64,000 nucleotides of DNA from positions 31,156,597 through 31,220,596 of the forward strand of contig NC_056575.1 of assembly GCF_018340385.1 (NCBI RefSeq), in the 5' to 3' direction. The stretch comes from Cyprinus carpio (taxonomy: Eukaryota; Chordata; Actinopteri; Cypriniformes; Cyprinidae). Shown here one piece after another: positions 44,766 to 55,619 of the stretch (the first letter of the stretch is position 1; each line of letters begins with the position of its first letter). A program made the translations under genes and the position numbers. Under the pieces are notes generated by a model. It ran no database searches, was not told the DNA's origin, and saw nothing but the letters and a program-made list of their open reading frames with translations.

Positions 44766-45932
44766 GTGGAGGGGGTGAGTGCGAGGCCTAATGATGACCC
44801 CCGATCATTGTTGGATTACGATCTGGAATCTGTATATAAAAGTGTATGTGAGGAGTATAGTTCTCAATGTACAGTTTTCTTTCAAAATATTCAGAAACTT
44901 CAGCCATATGATGACCTCTTCTACACTTCAGTGATTATTGGTGGAAAAGTAGAGGCAAAAGCAATGCTTGACACTGGATCAATGGCTTGCACTATGAGCT
45001 CCAAGATCTTACCTCAATTGCTGAGTACTGGTGTGTTGTCAAACCTTTCACTTGCCCCGACAGATGTTGTTTTGGTTGGATGTGGAGGCACAAGAACGAA
45101 CCCATTAGGAGTGTGCGAGCTGGATATGAATGTGTACGGCTGTCATGTCACTGTTCCAACTTTGGTAGTCAAAGGCCAGGGTGATGATCTTATACTTGGC
45201 AGTAACCTCTTGAAACATTTGATTCTTCAGCTGAGAAGTTCTTCAGAGTTATTAATGAGTGCATCTGGACATGGGTGTGATATTGATGAGCGAAGCAAGT
45301 TACTTGATCTACTAGTCAATGTGGAGAAGTGGAAAAATGGTTCTGTCCCTGATCTAGTGGGAACAGTAAAGATCAAAAAGGCAGTGTCACTCGAACCTAT
45401 GACTGAGAACTTAGTTTGGGGCAAGCTGCAAAGCACTCATGACATCTCAGCTGGCAGCGCTGTCATTTTGGAGCCCAGTAGAGTTAAATCAAGGCCAAGG
45501 ACAGTGCTGGTCGGGAAAACCGTAGCGTTGATGCGTGAAGATGGATGGGTTCCACTTAAAGTGATAAACCCCTTAGAGAAAGCAGTGACTTTGAAAAGGA
45601 ATTCTACACTTGCTGATGCTTTTCCTTGCATGGCTTTGCAGGATTTTGACTGCTCTGAGTTTTCTGATGGTTCCTCATTGGATTTAGAGCAAAAAGTTCA
45701 GAGAACAGCTGATGTTTTAACGGACAGACAGGATGAGATGAGTGTGACAGATGCTCTGAGTTTACCAGTCAAATCAGGACTTACCGACTCATGTTCTGCT
45801 GATGACACGGCAGTCTTACACGAGTTGGGCTTAGCTGACTTGGATGTCGAGTCGTGTGATGTATCTGCAGACTGCAAAACAAAAACTGGTACAGCTTGTA
45901 TCTCAGTATCATTCTATCTTTTCCAGACATAA
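44766..45932 (+). pseudogene. Gypsy aspartic protease region with linker
   Basis: An open frame of 388 residues carries the retropepsin active site as AMLDTGSMACTMS (Asp at about residue 69, 44970) followed by VVLVGCGGTRTNPLG and a DDLILGSNLL motif near residues 138-147, as in gypsy proteases. The C-terminal 200 residues form the linker towards RT. The frame ends at 45932, while pol continues in another frame that opens at 45844, so a frame change is needed to join them. Confidence 0.8.
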
Positions 45933-48900
45933 GTTGGACTGTGGAAATGCGACAGGCTTTGTTCATCGTATCCGCCTGAGTGACGACAAGCCCTTCCGGT
46001 TGCCGTATCGACGCCTTGCTCCGAATCAATATGACAAACTTCGGCAAGTTTTAAATGAGATGGAAGAACGTGAGATCATACGAAAGTCTAGTAGTGAATT
46101 TGCATCACCTCTTGTTCTAGTCTGGAAAAAGTCAGGGGATTTGAGAATATGCACAGACTTTCGTTGGATTAATGCTCGCACAATCAAAGACGCGCACCCC
46201 CTTCCCCATCAAGCAGATGCTCTTGCCGCCTTGGGAGGAAATGCCTATTTTTCAACCATGGACCTCACATCTGGCTACTATAATGTAGAAGTTCATGAAG
46301 ATGACCGGAAATACACAGCATTTACTTCACCTTTCGGGTTATACGAATATAATCGTTTACCACAGGGCCTGTGTAACAGTCCGGTCACTTTCATGCGGAT
46401 GAAGTTGACTATATTCGGGGATCAGAATTTCAACAGTCTATTATGTTATCTGGATGACGTCCTGGTATTTGCACCCACCGAAGAGCTGGCATTGGAGAGA
46501 TTAGAAATGGTGTTTAAGCGTCTCAAGACTCACAATCTCAAGCTTGCTCAGAAGAAATGTCACTTCTTGCGGAGTTCGGTAAAATTTTTGGGTCACATCA
46601 TCAGTGCGGACGGTATTGCTACCGATCCAGAAAAAGTTGCAGCCATTGCTTCTGTCACTGAGGAAGATCTCATGGTTGAGGGTACCAATGTCCCCTGCCA
46701 GCAGAAAATAAGGTCTTTTCTGGGTATGGTAGTGTTTTACCAGCAGTTTATTGAAGACTGTTCGGCCATTGCCAAACCATTGTTCAGTCTTACAGCTGGT
46801 AGAAAGGCTCCTCGTGGAAAATGGAAACTTCGAATGTGTCAGAGAGAGTTGTCTGCTTCAGATTGGACTGAGGAATGCAGTCGAGCGTTTCACAAACTAA
46901 AGCAGGCTTTGCTTGATCAGGTCTTGTTGGCTCATCCAAATTTCAATGAAACCTTCCTACTCTCAGTAGATGCTTCTAGTAATGGATTTGGAGCCGTATT
47001 GTCACAGGTCCCTAGCAATGGGACGACGGCCAGGCCAATTGCTTTTGCGAGCAAGTCGCTTACCTATGCTCAGTCGAGATATCCTGCACATAGGTTGGAA
47101 TTTTACGCCATGAAATGGGCAATTTGTGACAAATTCCATCACTGGCTCAGGGGTCAGAAATTTACTGTTTGGACAGACAACAACCCTTTAACGTATATTC
47201 TGTCCAAGGCAAAATTGGATGCTTGTGAACACAGATGGGTTGCTAAACTAGCACCATACCAGTTTGATATTAAGTACATTCCTGGTCCAAAAAACGTAGT
47301 TGCTGACGCCCTGAGTCGAGAGCCCTTTGTGCACCCTAGTGTACTCCATCGTCTGACGAGAGTCCCTTATGATAAATTGCTGGCAGAAGCTGCAGCTGTG
47401 CGCACTGGCTGTGTCCAAGATGTCTTTCGTTGGTCTACTCACCCCCTTGACAGTTCTTCCGACACTGGAGGAGTGGCCGTTGCCTGTCATACAGTCAAAG
47501 TTTCCTTTCCTGGTACAATGTCAAAGCAGGAAGTGGGAGCTGTTCTACATTCGTGTAGGCATAGTGATGACTCCATGTCGCATGCTTTGCTGCTGCCTCA
47601 CCTTCCACAAACGATAATGCCATCGGAATCACCGGACGTTGATGTGCTGTCCCATGAATATCTAATGAAAAGACAACAGGACGATAATGTTGTAAAAAGG
47701 GTGATTTGCTTTGTTGAGAAAGGACGAAGACCTAATAGGAGGGAACGATTGAACGAACCAACAGCTGTCTTGAAATTTATGAAACACTGGGGAAAGCTGA
47801 TGATGAGGAATGGTGTGTTGTACAGAGTTTCAAAGAATAGTGTCACCAGGAGAAAAACCTACCTGTATGTCGTGCCAGATGCAGTGAAAACCATGGTGTT
47901 GAAAGGCATTCACGATCAAGCAGGACATCAAGGTCAGCAGCGGACTCTGTATCTTGCTCGGCAAAGGTTCTTTTGGCTTGGCCTAGAGAAGGATGTGAGG
48001 GAGTATGTGAGGTGCTGTCGTCGATGTGTGATCAGCAAGACACCTGAACCCGAGGGTCGTGCACCGTTGGAGAACATAATTTCAACAGAGCCCCTTGAAC
48101 TTGTCTGCATAGACTTTTGGTCAGCGGAGGACTCTGCCAACCGGTCCCTGGATGTTCTTGTTGTAACGGATCACTTCACAAAAATGGCTAATGCCTTTTT
48201 GTGTCCAAATCAGTCTGCCAAAGCAGTGGTTCACTCTGATCGAGGAGCCAACTTTGAGAGTGCCCTGATCGCTGAACTTTTGAATATCGCTGGAGTCCAG
48301 AAATCGAGGACAACTCCATATTATCCAATGGGGAATGGAGCTTGTGAGAGGATGAACAGAACCCTGGGCAATATGATACGTGCTCTGCCGGCAAAGACCA
48401 AGCACAAATGGCCGCAAGTACTCAAATCTCTCACTTTTGCATATAATTGCACCATCCATGAGACCACAGGGTATGCTCCTTTCCTGTTGATGTTTGGGAG
48501 GATTCCACGGCTGCCCATTGACCTGGTGTTTGGATCTGTTCTAGACAATCCTGATGTTGTGTCTTATGACAATTACATCCAGGCTCTTCGGAGAGATATG
48601 AAGGAGGCAATGTGTGTCGCTCAGGCATCTGCCAAGAAACAGCTTAAGAGACATGCTGATTTGTACAATAGGAGAGTCAAGGGAGGACCAATTGATGTTG
48701 GTGATAGAGTTTTGCTTGCCAACAAGGGAGCACGTGGAAAACGGAAGCTTGCTGACCTTTGGGAGGATACTGTGTACACTGTTGTTGGACTTAATGCAGA
48801 CAGTCATACCTATAGAATTCAGCACAGCGGTACTGGTGTTGTGAAGACTGTACATCGTAACCTTATAATGCCAGTTAACTTTCTTCCTCTTCCTGATGAT

Positions 48901-49423
48901 GATTCGGAAGGTGAGCCATCCAAAGACCAGCTGAGTGGCTCAGAGAGTGTTGATTCTGTGGTTGCTGACGTGTCTGTGGATGCTACCAATTACAGGACAC
49001 AAGAGTGGGTATCACAGCTACCTTCTGATGATGCAGACTTGGACAATGTGGAGGAAGCTACAGATGTTTTTTGAACCAACACAGGCTGTGGATGTGACTC
49101 AGGCAAATGAATTAGTCCATAATATGATTGACAGCTCTAACACTGCCCAGCTGGGACCAGAGGGTAATGAGGATGTTGTGAGTATGGACAAGAGTGTACC
49201 TGAATCTGCTGTAGAGCAGGTTGATAAATCTGCTTCTGGTTCTTTGAGTTTTTCAACGTCTATTGGTGGTCGTTTTGAGGAAAACAATTCAGTGTCAAAT
49301 ATCAGTGTTCATAACTTCCCTGCTGGAAGTTCACTAAGTCGTGTGAGATCCAGGGCTGGTAGATTGTTTAAACCTGTGACTAGATTAATTGAGATAATGA
49401 ACCAGCAAAAAGTTCTGGGGTAA
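45844..49423 (+). pseudogene. Gypsy pol: RT, RNase H, integrase
   Basis: A 1076-residue open frame is read from 45844. RT spans about residues 50-280, with STMDLTSGYYNVEV, RLPQGLCNSP and the active-site YLDD (residues 202-205). RNase H has LLSVDASSNGFGAVLS (about 374), a Glu in HRLEFYAMKWA, and VWTDNNPL. The integrase zinc finger is H-x-H...C-x2-C, with GIHDQAGHQGQQRT and CCRRC. The integrase catalytic residues are Asp 757 (CIDFW), Asp 799 (VHSDRGANFES) and Glu 835 (GACERMNRTL). D2-E spacing is the standard 35 residues, but D1-D2 is only 41, with the usual segment before VHSD missing, so an internal deletion of about 15-18 residues is likely. The frame stops at 49074 after a T6 run. The usual C-terminal tail (RSRAGRLFKPVTRLIE) follows in another frame up to 49423. 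Confidence 0.9.
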
Positions 49424-49890
49424 ACATAAATATGTTGCTTGAGTTTTTTTTTTTTTTTATGGTAACTCATCCTTTTCTTTTCTTCCTGGTATACATTTTG
49501 CGGTATTGGTTAATGTAAATGTTACTGTGATGTTTATATTGATGTATTTTGGTTATTTTGAGAGAATGTGATATATTAATCATTTGAGACTGGAGTAAAG
49601 TCTCGCTGCTGAGCAACTTGTGTGTCCAAATGCATGAATTGTCATCGGTTAGCTAACATGTGACGGGCATGTTTTTCTAAGAGTGTCTAGGGGATTGGCC
49701 ACCCTTCTTTTCATTTTAATTCCTGTGGGGAATAGTGTCTACACTGAATTGAACTGACAATTTCATTTTTTTTTTTCTCTCTCTTCTTAATATAAATGGT
49801 TCTTGAGGTTATATATCTGATGTAGTCTGAAATGTGTATATATTTTTTGGTCATTATTTTGGAGCTATTTTGTGCAGAAGCAAGTGGAAT

Positions 49891-49904
49891 TCAGCAGGGG
49901 GGAG
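49891..49904 (+). promoter_or_regulatory. Gypsy polypurine tract
   Basis: The purine run CAGCAGGGGGGAG ends directly at the TG of the right LTR, where plus-strand synthesis would be primed. Confidence 0.7.
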
Positions 49905-50362
49905 TGTAACAGGTCAAATATGTGCTTCCACTTGCTGCATGTATTTTCATGTATGGCCCCTTTAATTGCACTCTCCGCCCAGATCTGGTAGGATGATGAA
50001 CTGTTTTCCGGTAGAGTCATTTAGACTCGCGCCAGTCGAGAGTGTGAATGGCCGCATTGTGTGAGTGCTCCATGTCTATATATATATTTTAGTAATTATA
50101 TAATCATTTTATATAGGTTAATACTGAATTATATGTGTGTTTAGAAGTATGTTATATGATCTGGGTTTGTGTCACTGTTATATGTATTGTAATATTAAGT
50201 TTAATGTTCACCTCCAGTATAGTATCCACGAGGGTGATAACTGAAGCTGATCACCGCTGTTCTATGTTATCAACAGAATAAACATCCATCTTAAAATTAC
50301 GATTTGGTGTCCATCTGAGTTCAACACAAAACACAACGCAACGCAGAGACAACACTGTTACA
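49905..50362 (+). repeat. Gypsy right LTR
   Basis: It runs TGTAACAG...CTGTTACA, 458 bp, with matching 8-bp inverted ends. AATAAA is at about 50277-50282. It lacks the extra segment seen in the left copy. Confidence 0.93.
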
Positions 50363-50366
50363 TATG

Positions 50367-50570
50367 CAGTTACTGAAGGCAAACCAGGCAAAAAAAGGAA
50401 GACAGTAACAGTACAAGAAAAGGCAATGAACAAAAAGTCTTTGGATAAACAAAGAAATAAAAACGCGAGTTATATCGGCGTGGCTTTTCCAGCAATGGCG
50501 AGAACTGAGGGAACTCAAGGGGCTGAAAAGTGACTCCTTGATGGCTTTATTTCTGCTGGACAGGTAAATC
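50367..50570 (+). other. Right part of the split exon-like repeat
   Basis: It continues the frame begun at 42320, with Lys-rich KPGKKRKTV and then SYIGVAFPAMARTEGTQG, before a stop and a donor-like CAG|GTAAATC at about 50561. Comparable Arg-Val-Asn-Ile-Gly type stretches are, to my recollection, common in fish repeats. No function is assigned. Confidence 0.4.
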
Positions 50571-51255
50571 TTTCTTTTTGTATTTTGATCATACATATTT
50601 TTTTGTTTATTTTTTTCATGAAGCATGTGTCATTAGCACACGTAGCTGCCTAATATAGCTAACATAACATTACTTAGCGAGCCGTAGTAGAGACGATAAA
50701 TAATCTATAGGGAAGGAGCCCAGAAGGGAGGGGGTGGAGTGAATGGAAATAATGAGCTGTCTTTAAAACAGTCGTGAGAGGTCTACAGACACTCGATTTT
50801 TATACTTTCTTTTTCAGAGTACTTACATTTTAATTATGTATTGATATATATATATAAAGTTTAAACAAATTTGGAAAAAAAGTTTTTTATACATTTTTTA
50901 CCTACCCTGCCTTTAACAGCTTGAGGATGTTTCCCTTATTTGCACTTTATCTTAGCTGTCCATGTTTAATGTTTATTTATCTGCCTTTACCAGTTCCAAA
51001 TTGTGACTGAAAATTATCTGAAAAGATGAGAAACATGGGCATAATTAATGCCGTTTCTCGTGTTACCATAATATTTTGCTAGTCAATAAATTAAAATCAA
51101 TATGATCTTTTTTTGTTTTTTTACCACAATTTGATTAATCAATTCATTTCTTTGACTACTGCACGTCTATAAATACAGACCTAGGTCATATTTGATATTA
51201 CAGGAGTCAGTCATTCTTATTTTACCCATTTTTCTTGTCTGCAAACAGATAATTG
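50571..51255. other. Non-coding stretch, no recognised features
   Basis: Sequence without open frames of note. No paired repeats were found. Confidence 0.4.
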
Positions 51256-51408
51256 TGATTGTGGTGAGCAGGGCGAGGCTGAGAATGAGAGAACGGAGGC
51301 TGGTGAGTGATTGATAATGAGCAACGTACAGGTGTCACTCATCAGTAATCACACTGGCCTCCAGCTATTCTCTCAAAGCCCTCAGTCTCGGCCTGCTCGC
51401 CACAGTCA
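51256..51408. mobile_element. Palindromic foldback element of about 150 bp
   Basis: The left arm (GATTGTGGTGAGCAGGGCGA on) pairs imperfectly with the right arm ending CCTGCTCGCCACAGTC. A related right-arm fragment is found at about 54205-54275 (CTCATCAGTAAAC...TCGCCACAGT). Confidence 0.7.
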
Positions 51409-51794
51409 TCCTTTGCTCCTTTGCTGTAAGATGTTTTTAAGCACATTCTTAGTTTCACTTTAGATTTATTTTATATATTCATATTAGATCAATTTGCAGC
51501 ATACACCTCATTCAACATTTTGGACTACTGTAGTGGTTACCTGTTAGGGGTGGGCGATATCTCTATTTAAAATATATAGAGTTATTTTTTTAAACACGAT
51601 ATGGATTTTGACATATCGTATATATCGATATATTGTTTATATTTAATTCTGATTTCGCCACTTTGCCTTCTCTGTGCTGTGCTCGCCCCCGCTCGCTTGC
51701 CCCCGCCTGTTCGGACGACTGCCGTGAATGCCGAAAGTTGGTGCCAACCAAAGCTTCTAGCACAGCATGCACGCGTTTTTTCGCGCGCGTCTCA

Positions 51795-52367
51795 AGGGGC
51801 GGTCACACTAGACTTTGAACGTGCCAAATTTTTTCGGACACCGCTGCAAATATGGGCGGGAGCTGTTAACGGTCTCCCCTCAGTTATCACAACGTGCTTG
51901 TACTGTGCCTTTTGCGACGGCGTCGAAAGTGTTTTATTATGTTTTACTCTCTGTCTGTCTCTCTCTCTATATAAATACATACACACTAAGCAATAAAAAA
52001 ATATAAAATGTGTCCTCATTCAAATGTACATCTGGTCCTGTTTCCATTGACACTGCGAACTATGCAACTTTTTTTTTTTTAATAATCTTTTAAAGATGTA
52101 TAAAATAGGATGCTGCGCTACGGCTAAAATTAGCGCTTCCTTAATTTTTGAATTTCTGTACAGAGAGGTCACGCAGTGACGTATTGATATTCTACTGGTC
52201 CCACGTCTTCACGTGATGCGAATTCGCAGCTCAGAGTTCACCAAACTTGAACTTTGGAACGCAGCGAAATGCAAAATTTTTCGCATGAGCTTGCGTTTCC
52301 GGTCTTACGCATTCGCATGCATATGAATGGAAGTCAATGGAACGAAAAGTGCAGTGTGACCGCCCCT
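51795..52367. mobile_element. 573-bp element nested in the hAT, TCA-flanked
   Basis: The ends AGGGGCGGTCACACT and AGTGTGACCGCCCCT (approximate) are inverted repeats. TCA is directly repeated at 51792-51794 and 52368-52370. The 3-bp duplication suggests the PIF/Harbinger superfamily. It is non-coding. Confidence 0.85.
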
Positions 52368-52814
52368 TCAGGAAGTCAGTCTGCAAGCTCGAACCTGTTA
52401 ACATGGGAGCCGAATTAAAAACGGACACGCCACGGTATGCAGGCTGTATGCTGTTTATATGGTGTTAGAATTAAAAACGGACACGCCACGTTGCAGTCTG
52501 CAAGCATCATTACACCACGCATCCAGTAAATCTTGTAGCAGAGTTACAGCAAGGGTTTTTCGGTGGTGGAAATACATTCCTGAAATTTCCTTGTTGTAAC
52601 GGAGATCGCAGCTGATGGTTGCTTAACAACTTCAGACGCCTCAGGAGCGCAAACTGCCCGAGCGCTTTGGAAAGAAGGAGAAAGCGACGCGCCTTTTCCA
52701 TGCGTTTTTTAGGTGCGACATGTGAACGGCCCCTAAGGATCCCGGCCACTGAACCCACTAGCTCTCGCAACACTCCACACACTACAAACACTACACAGAT
52801 AACAAGATAAAGAA

Positions 52815-53085
52815 GGCAATATGTATTATTTCTTTTATTTTGCAGTTAAATTATTATTATTTATGTAATCAAGGATTTTTTTATTTTAAATGTCGCAGAA
52901 GCACTTTGTTCCTATATGCAGTGCCTACCTTGAGTTGAGTTGTTTTATTTTTGAATGAAAAGGCAATATATATTATTTCTTCCTTTATTTCACATTTTAA
53001 ATTAGTATTTTTGTATACAGGGATTTTTTTTTTTATGTCGCAGAAGCACTTTGTTCCTACATGAACTGCCTACCTCTTTGCACTT
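52815..53085. repeat. Tandem duplication of about 140 bp
   Basis: AAGGCAATATGTATTATTTC... to GTCGCAGAAGCACTTTGTTCC occurs at about 52813-52930 and again at about 52962-53065, with moderate divergence. Confidence 0.85.
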
Positions 53086-53622
53086 CAATAAAAAAAACGA
53101 CTTTGTGGTATTTGTGCATATTTTGTTCAGTAAAAAAACGACTTTGGCCTTTTTTTCCTGTAAAGATATCGAGATATATATCGTATATCGAGATATATTT
53201 TTTGCTCCATATCGCCCAGCCCTATTACCTGTAATATATTCTTTTTATTGTTTCCTTTTTTAGATTTTGCATCATCCTCTTTTCTTTTCTTTTTTTTCTC
53301 TTCTAACCATCCATTGTTTCAACCAAGGTAAGTTGTCTTTTTTTTTTTAAGCATCACTTAAAGGTGTTGTTTGTAGTTATTTTCTCCTTAGTGTATATGT
53401 GCTTGTCAAGGAAGCATAAATGAATTTATTATATTAAACAGAACAACTTTTAACAAGGTGAATTAGATTGATGGCATGGTATACCTGTGTTTTAACACAA
53501 AAGGTCTTTGGATTTCCACTTCTAGAATGAATGCTTAATTCGTGGTTATTATTATTTTTAATGAAAACAACTCAACAATAATAGTACAATGCTAAATTTG
53601 CTTACTGTATTTCTAACATTAA

Positions 53623-54604
53623 AGGGATACTTCAGGATTTAGCATTTAAGCTTTGTATTAGTAGAAAAAACCTGTATTATTTTCAAATTACCCTGCTTTC
53701 CACCCTCATATCCCCCTGAGACGAGAGAATTATATTTTTTTTATTTTTTTTTTTTTTTGTCCATAGGCTAAAGACTACAGCCAATAGAAGGAGCTGTTCC
53801 GCATGTTTCAACCCTCCCATAGGAGGTGGGATCTCACTCACAGCATGTGCACAGTGTACTGTACACTGATAGTGTCAGCTATCTTTTATTTGGAAGCTAA
53901 GCTAACAGGCTCTTGTTCTGTGGAGAAAGCAGAGTAGTAGGAGGGGAAGTATTAGGGGTTACCATCCTATTTTTCCCGGCCATGTCCGGCCGTCGAGATC
54001 GTCCAAAATGTCCGGGATTCGGCTTTTGCTTTCTGCAGTCGCCATTCATTGTTTACATGCACACCTTTTGTTTCAGTCTAACCTGAATTCATTCCGATTG
54101 GTGAATCTGAATGTAGTGTTTACATGAACGCCAAGTTATCGGTTGATGTGCATTAATAAGATAATTCCCGCTCCTCCGTGAGAGATACGAGAGCGGTGCG
54201 TCTCACAGGTGTTGCTCATCAGTAAACAAGCCACCGGCCTCGCGTCGCTCTCACTCGTCCTGATCGCCACAGTAAACATAATCAATGGTGACTGTAGAAA
54301 GCAAAAGCCAAATCCAGGAAATTTTGGGCGATCTCGAAATCTCTGTCAGACTCATCACGGAGACTCACTAGTAGCTAGCCTTCTTGTGTTTAACTGCACT
54401 CTCTCACTGGTAGGTGTGGCTTCCTAGGGCAGTGAAGCAAGTGCATTCTGGGAGTTGTTGTCTTTCATCCGCATGAGCCAAAAATACATTGTCTGGCTTT
54501 TCTCAGTCTAGAAGGCTCCAAATTCAAAAAAAAAATTCACATTTCTACTACATAAATGACCCATTTTAAATACACATTCATCTTTCCAGAGCTGAAGTAT
54601 CCCT
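53623..54604. mobile_element. 982-bp TIR element with AGGGATACTTCAG ends
   Basis: AGGGATACTTCAG (53623-53635) is exactly complementary to the right end, CTGAAGTATCCCT (54592-54604). TTAA precedes the left end, and TTCA follows the right end, so an aged TTAA duplication is likely. No coding frame was found. Confidence 0.75.
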
Positions 54605-55619
54605 TCAATGAAGCAAACTTTAAATTTATTATTAGTCCTAGAGCAGAAAAAGTTTAATACATTTAAAATACTATAATCACTTGATGCCATTGAACGGCTA
54701 CTATCGTGCAAAAAACTGCAACAAATCCATTATTCATGATTAAAAATCTAAACCAAAAGATTACTTTTGTTTTAGTATCATAATTATTAAACCGTAATGA
54801 ATTAAAATTGACTCGCCTAATATAGGCGGGACTCAAAAGAGGTCCACGCTTCCAGTCAGCACCTCCTGTCTTTCAAATGAATAAAACACAACTTTAAAAA
54901 CGCTTTAAAATACAGACATTAAAGACCCTAGAACGCAATTTTACTCTTTGGTTATGAATGCAGCTTGGAAAAAAACTGCAATTCATTAATAGGACTAAGA
55001 TTCAACAAGATTAGTTTAGTATTACAATTATTAAATTTATGAATACAAATTTACTCACCTTGTTTGCGGAGACGAAGAATAGCTGAATCACCACGAGATC
55101 TTCCATCGCACATATCTTATAACGTTACACTCATCTCGTGATAGCTACACTACACGGAAAGCCAGCTAAAAATGATTTGATAGATGTGTAAAGAATCAAT
55201 GCAGGAAAAAGGAGAAAAAAAAGAAAAACAAAACCAAACTAGAGTCAGTCCACTATAGCACATCCACTATAGTCACTATGACACATGATCAGACATTGTT
55301 TTTTGCAATTTTTATTTTTATTTTAAATGTATGGATTTATACTGTTCTACCAAACTCTTGTCTCTTTTGACCTGTCTGTAAATACCTGTAATACAGAATA
55401 ATACTCTTGACTTGTGTATTGTTTTATCACTGTCATTTAATGTTTATTTGTTGATTGTAAAGGATGACAGAATTTTACTGTGAACTATCCCTTTAATTTA
55501 TTAACTTGCTCTCCTAATCTGCTGTTTCTCTCTCATTATAGGGTAGTGAACATCCTGAGCTTGAACTCATTAGGGATATTTCATGCATATTTTATTTGTG
55601 ACTCTGTATTGTGTTCACT
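54605..55619. other. Non-coding stretch upstream of the CACTA-type gene
   Basis: It contains the right-hand fragment of a TTAA MITE (about 55455-55496, ...GTGAACTATCCCTTTAA) and a good acceptor (CTCTCTCATTATAG) at 55542, so an upstream leader exon may exist. No other gene was found. Confidence 0.4.

Larger units (their letters stand above)
42364..50362 (+). mobile_element. Ty3/Gypsy LTR retrotransposon, structurally complete, frameshifted
   Basis: The LTRs lie at 42364-42982 and 49905-50362, with a TATG duplication on both sides (42360-42363 and 50363-50366). A primer-binding-site-like TGGTGCCATGACC follows the left LTR, and a purine tract (AGGGGGGAG) precedes the right one. Gene order is gag, protease, RT, RNase H, integrase, which is the Ty3/Gypsy order. 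No envelope-like gene is present between pol and the right LTR. The two LTRs differ little apart from one 166-bp extra segment in the left copy, so insertion seems fairly recent, yet gag and pol contain several frame changes and a probable deletion in integrase. Confidence 0.92.
51545..53224. mobile_element. hAT element, 1.68 kb, with perfect 8-bp target duplication
   Basis: The ends TAGGGGTGGGCGATATC and CATATCGCCCAGCCCTA are inverted repeats. TTACCTGT is directly repeated at 51537-51544 and 53225-53232. ATATCGATAT-like palindromes crowd both ends. There is no transposase, so it is non-autonomous. It contains a smaller TCA-flanked element (51795-52367) and a tandem duplication. Confidence 0.92.

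Noticed and set aside
45227..48855. Several minus-strand open frames of 60-112 codons inside the gypsy protease and pol region
   Set aside because: They lie opposite long, domain-bearing plus-strand frames and show no recognisable motifs of their own.
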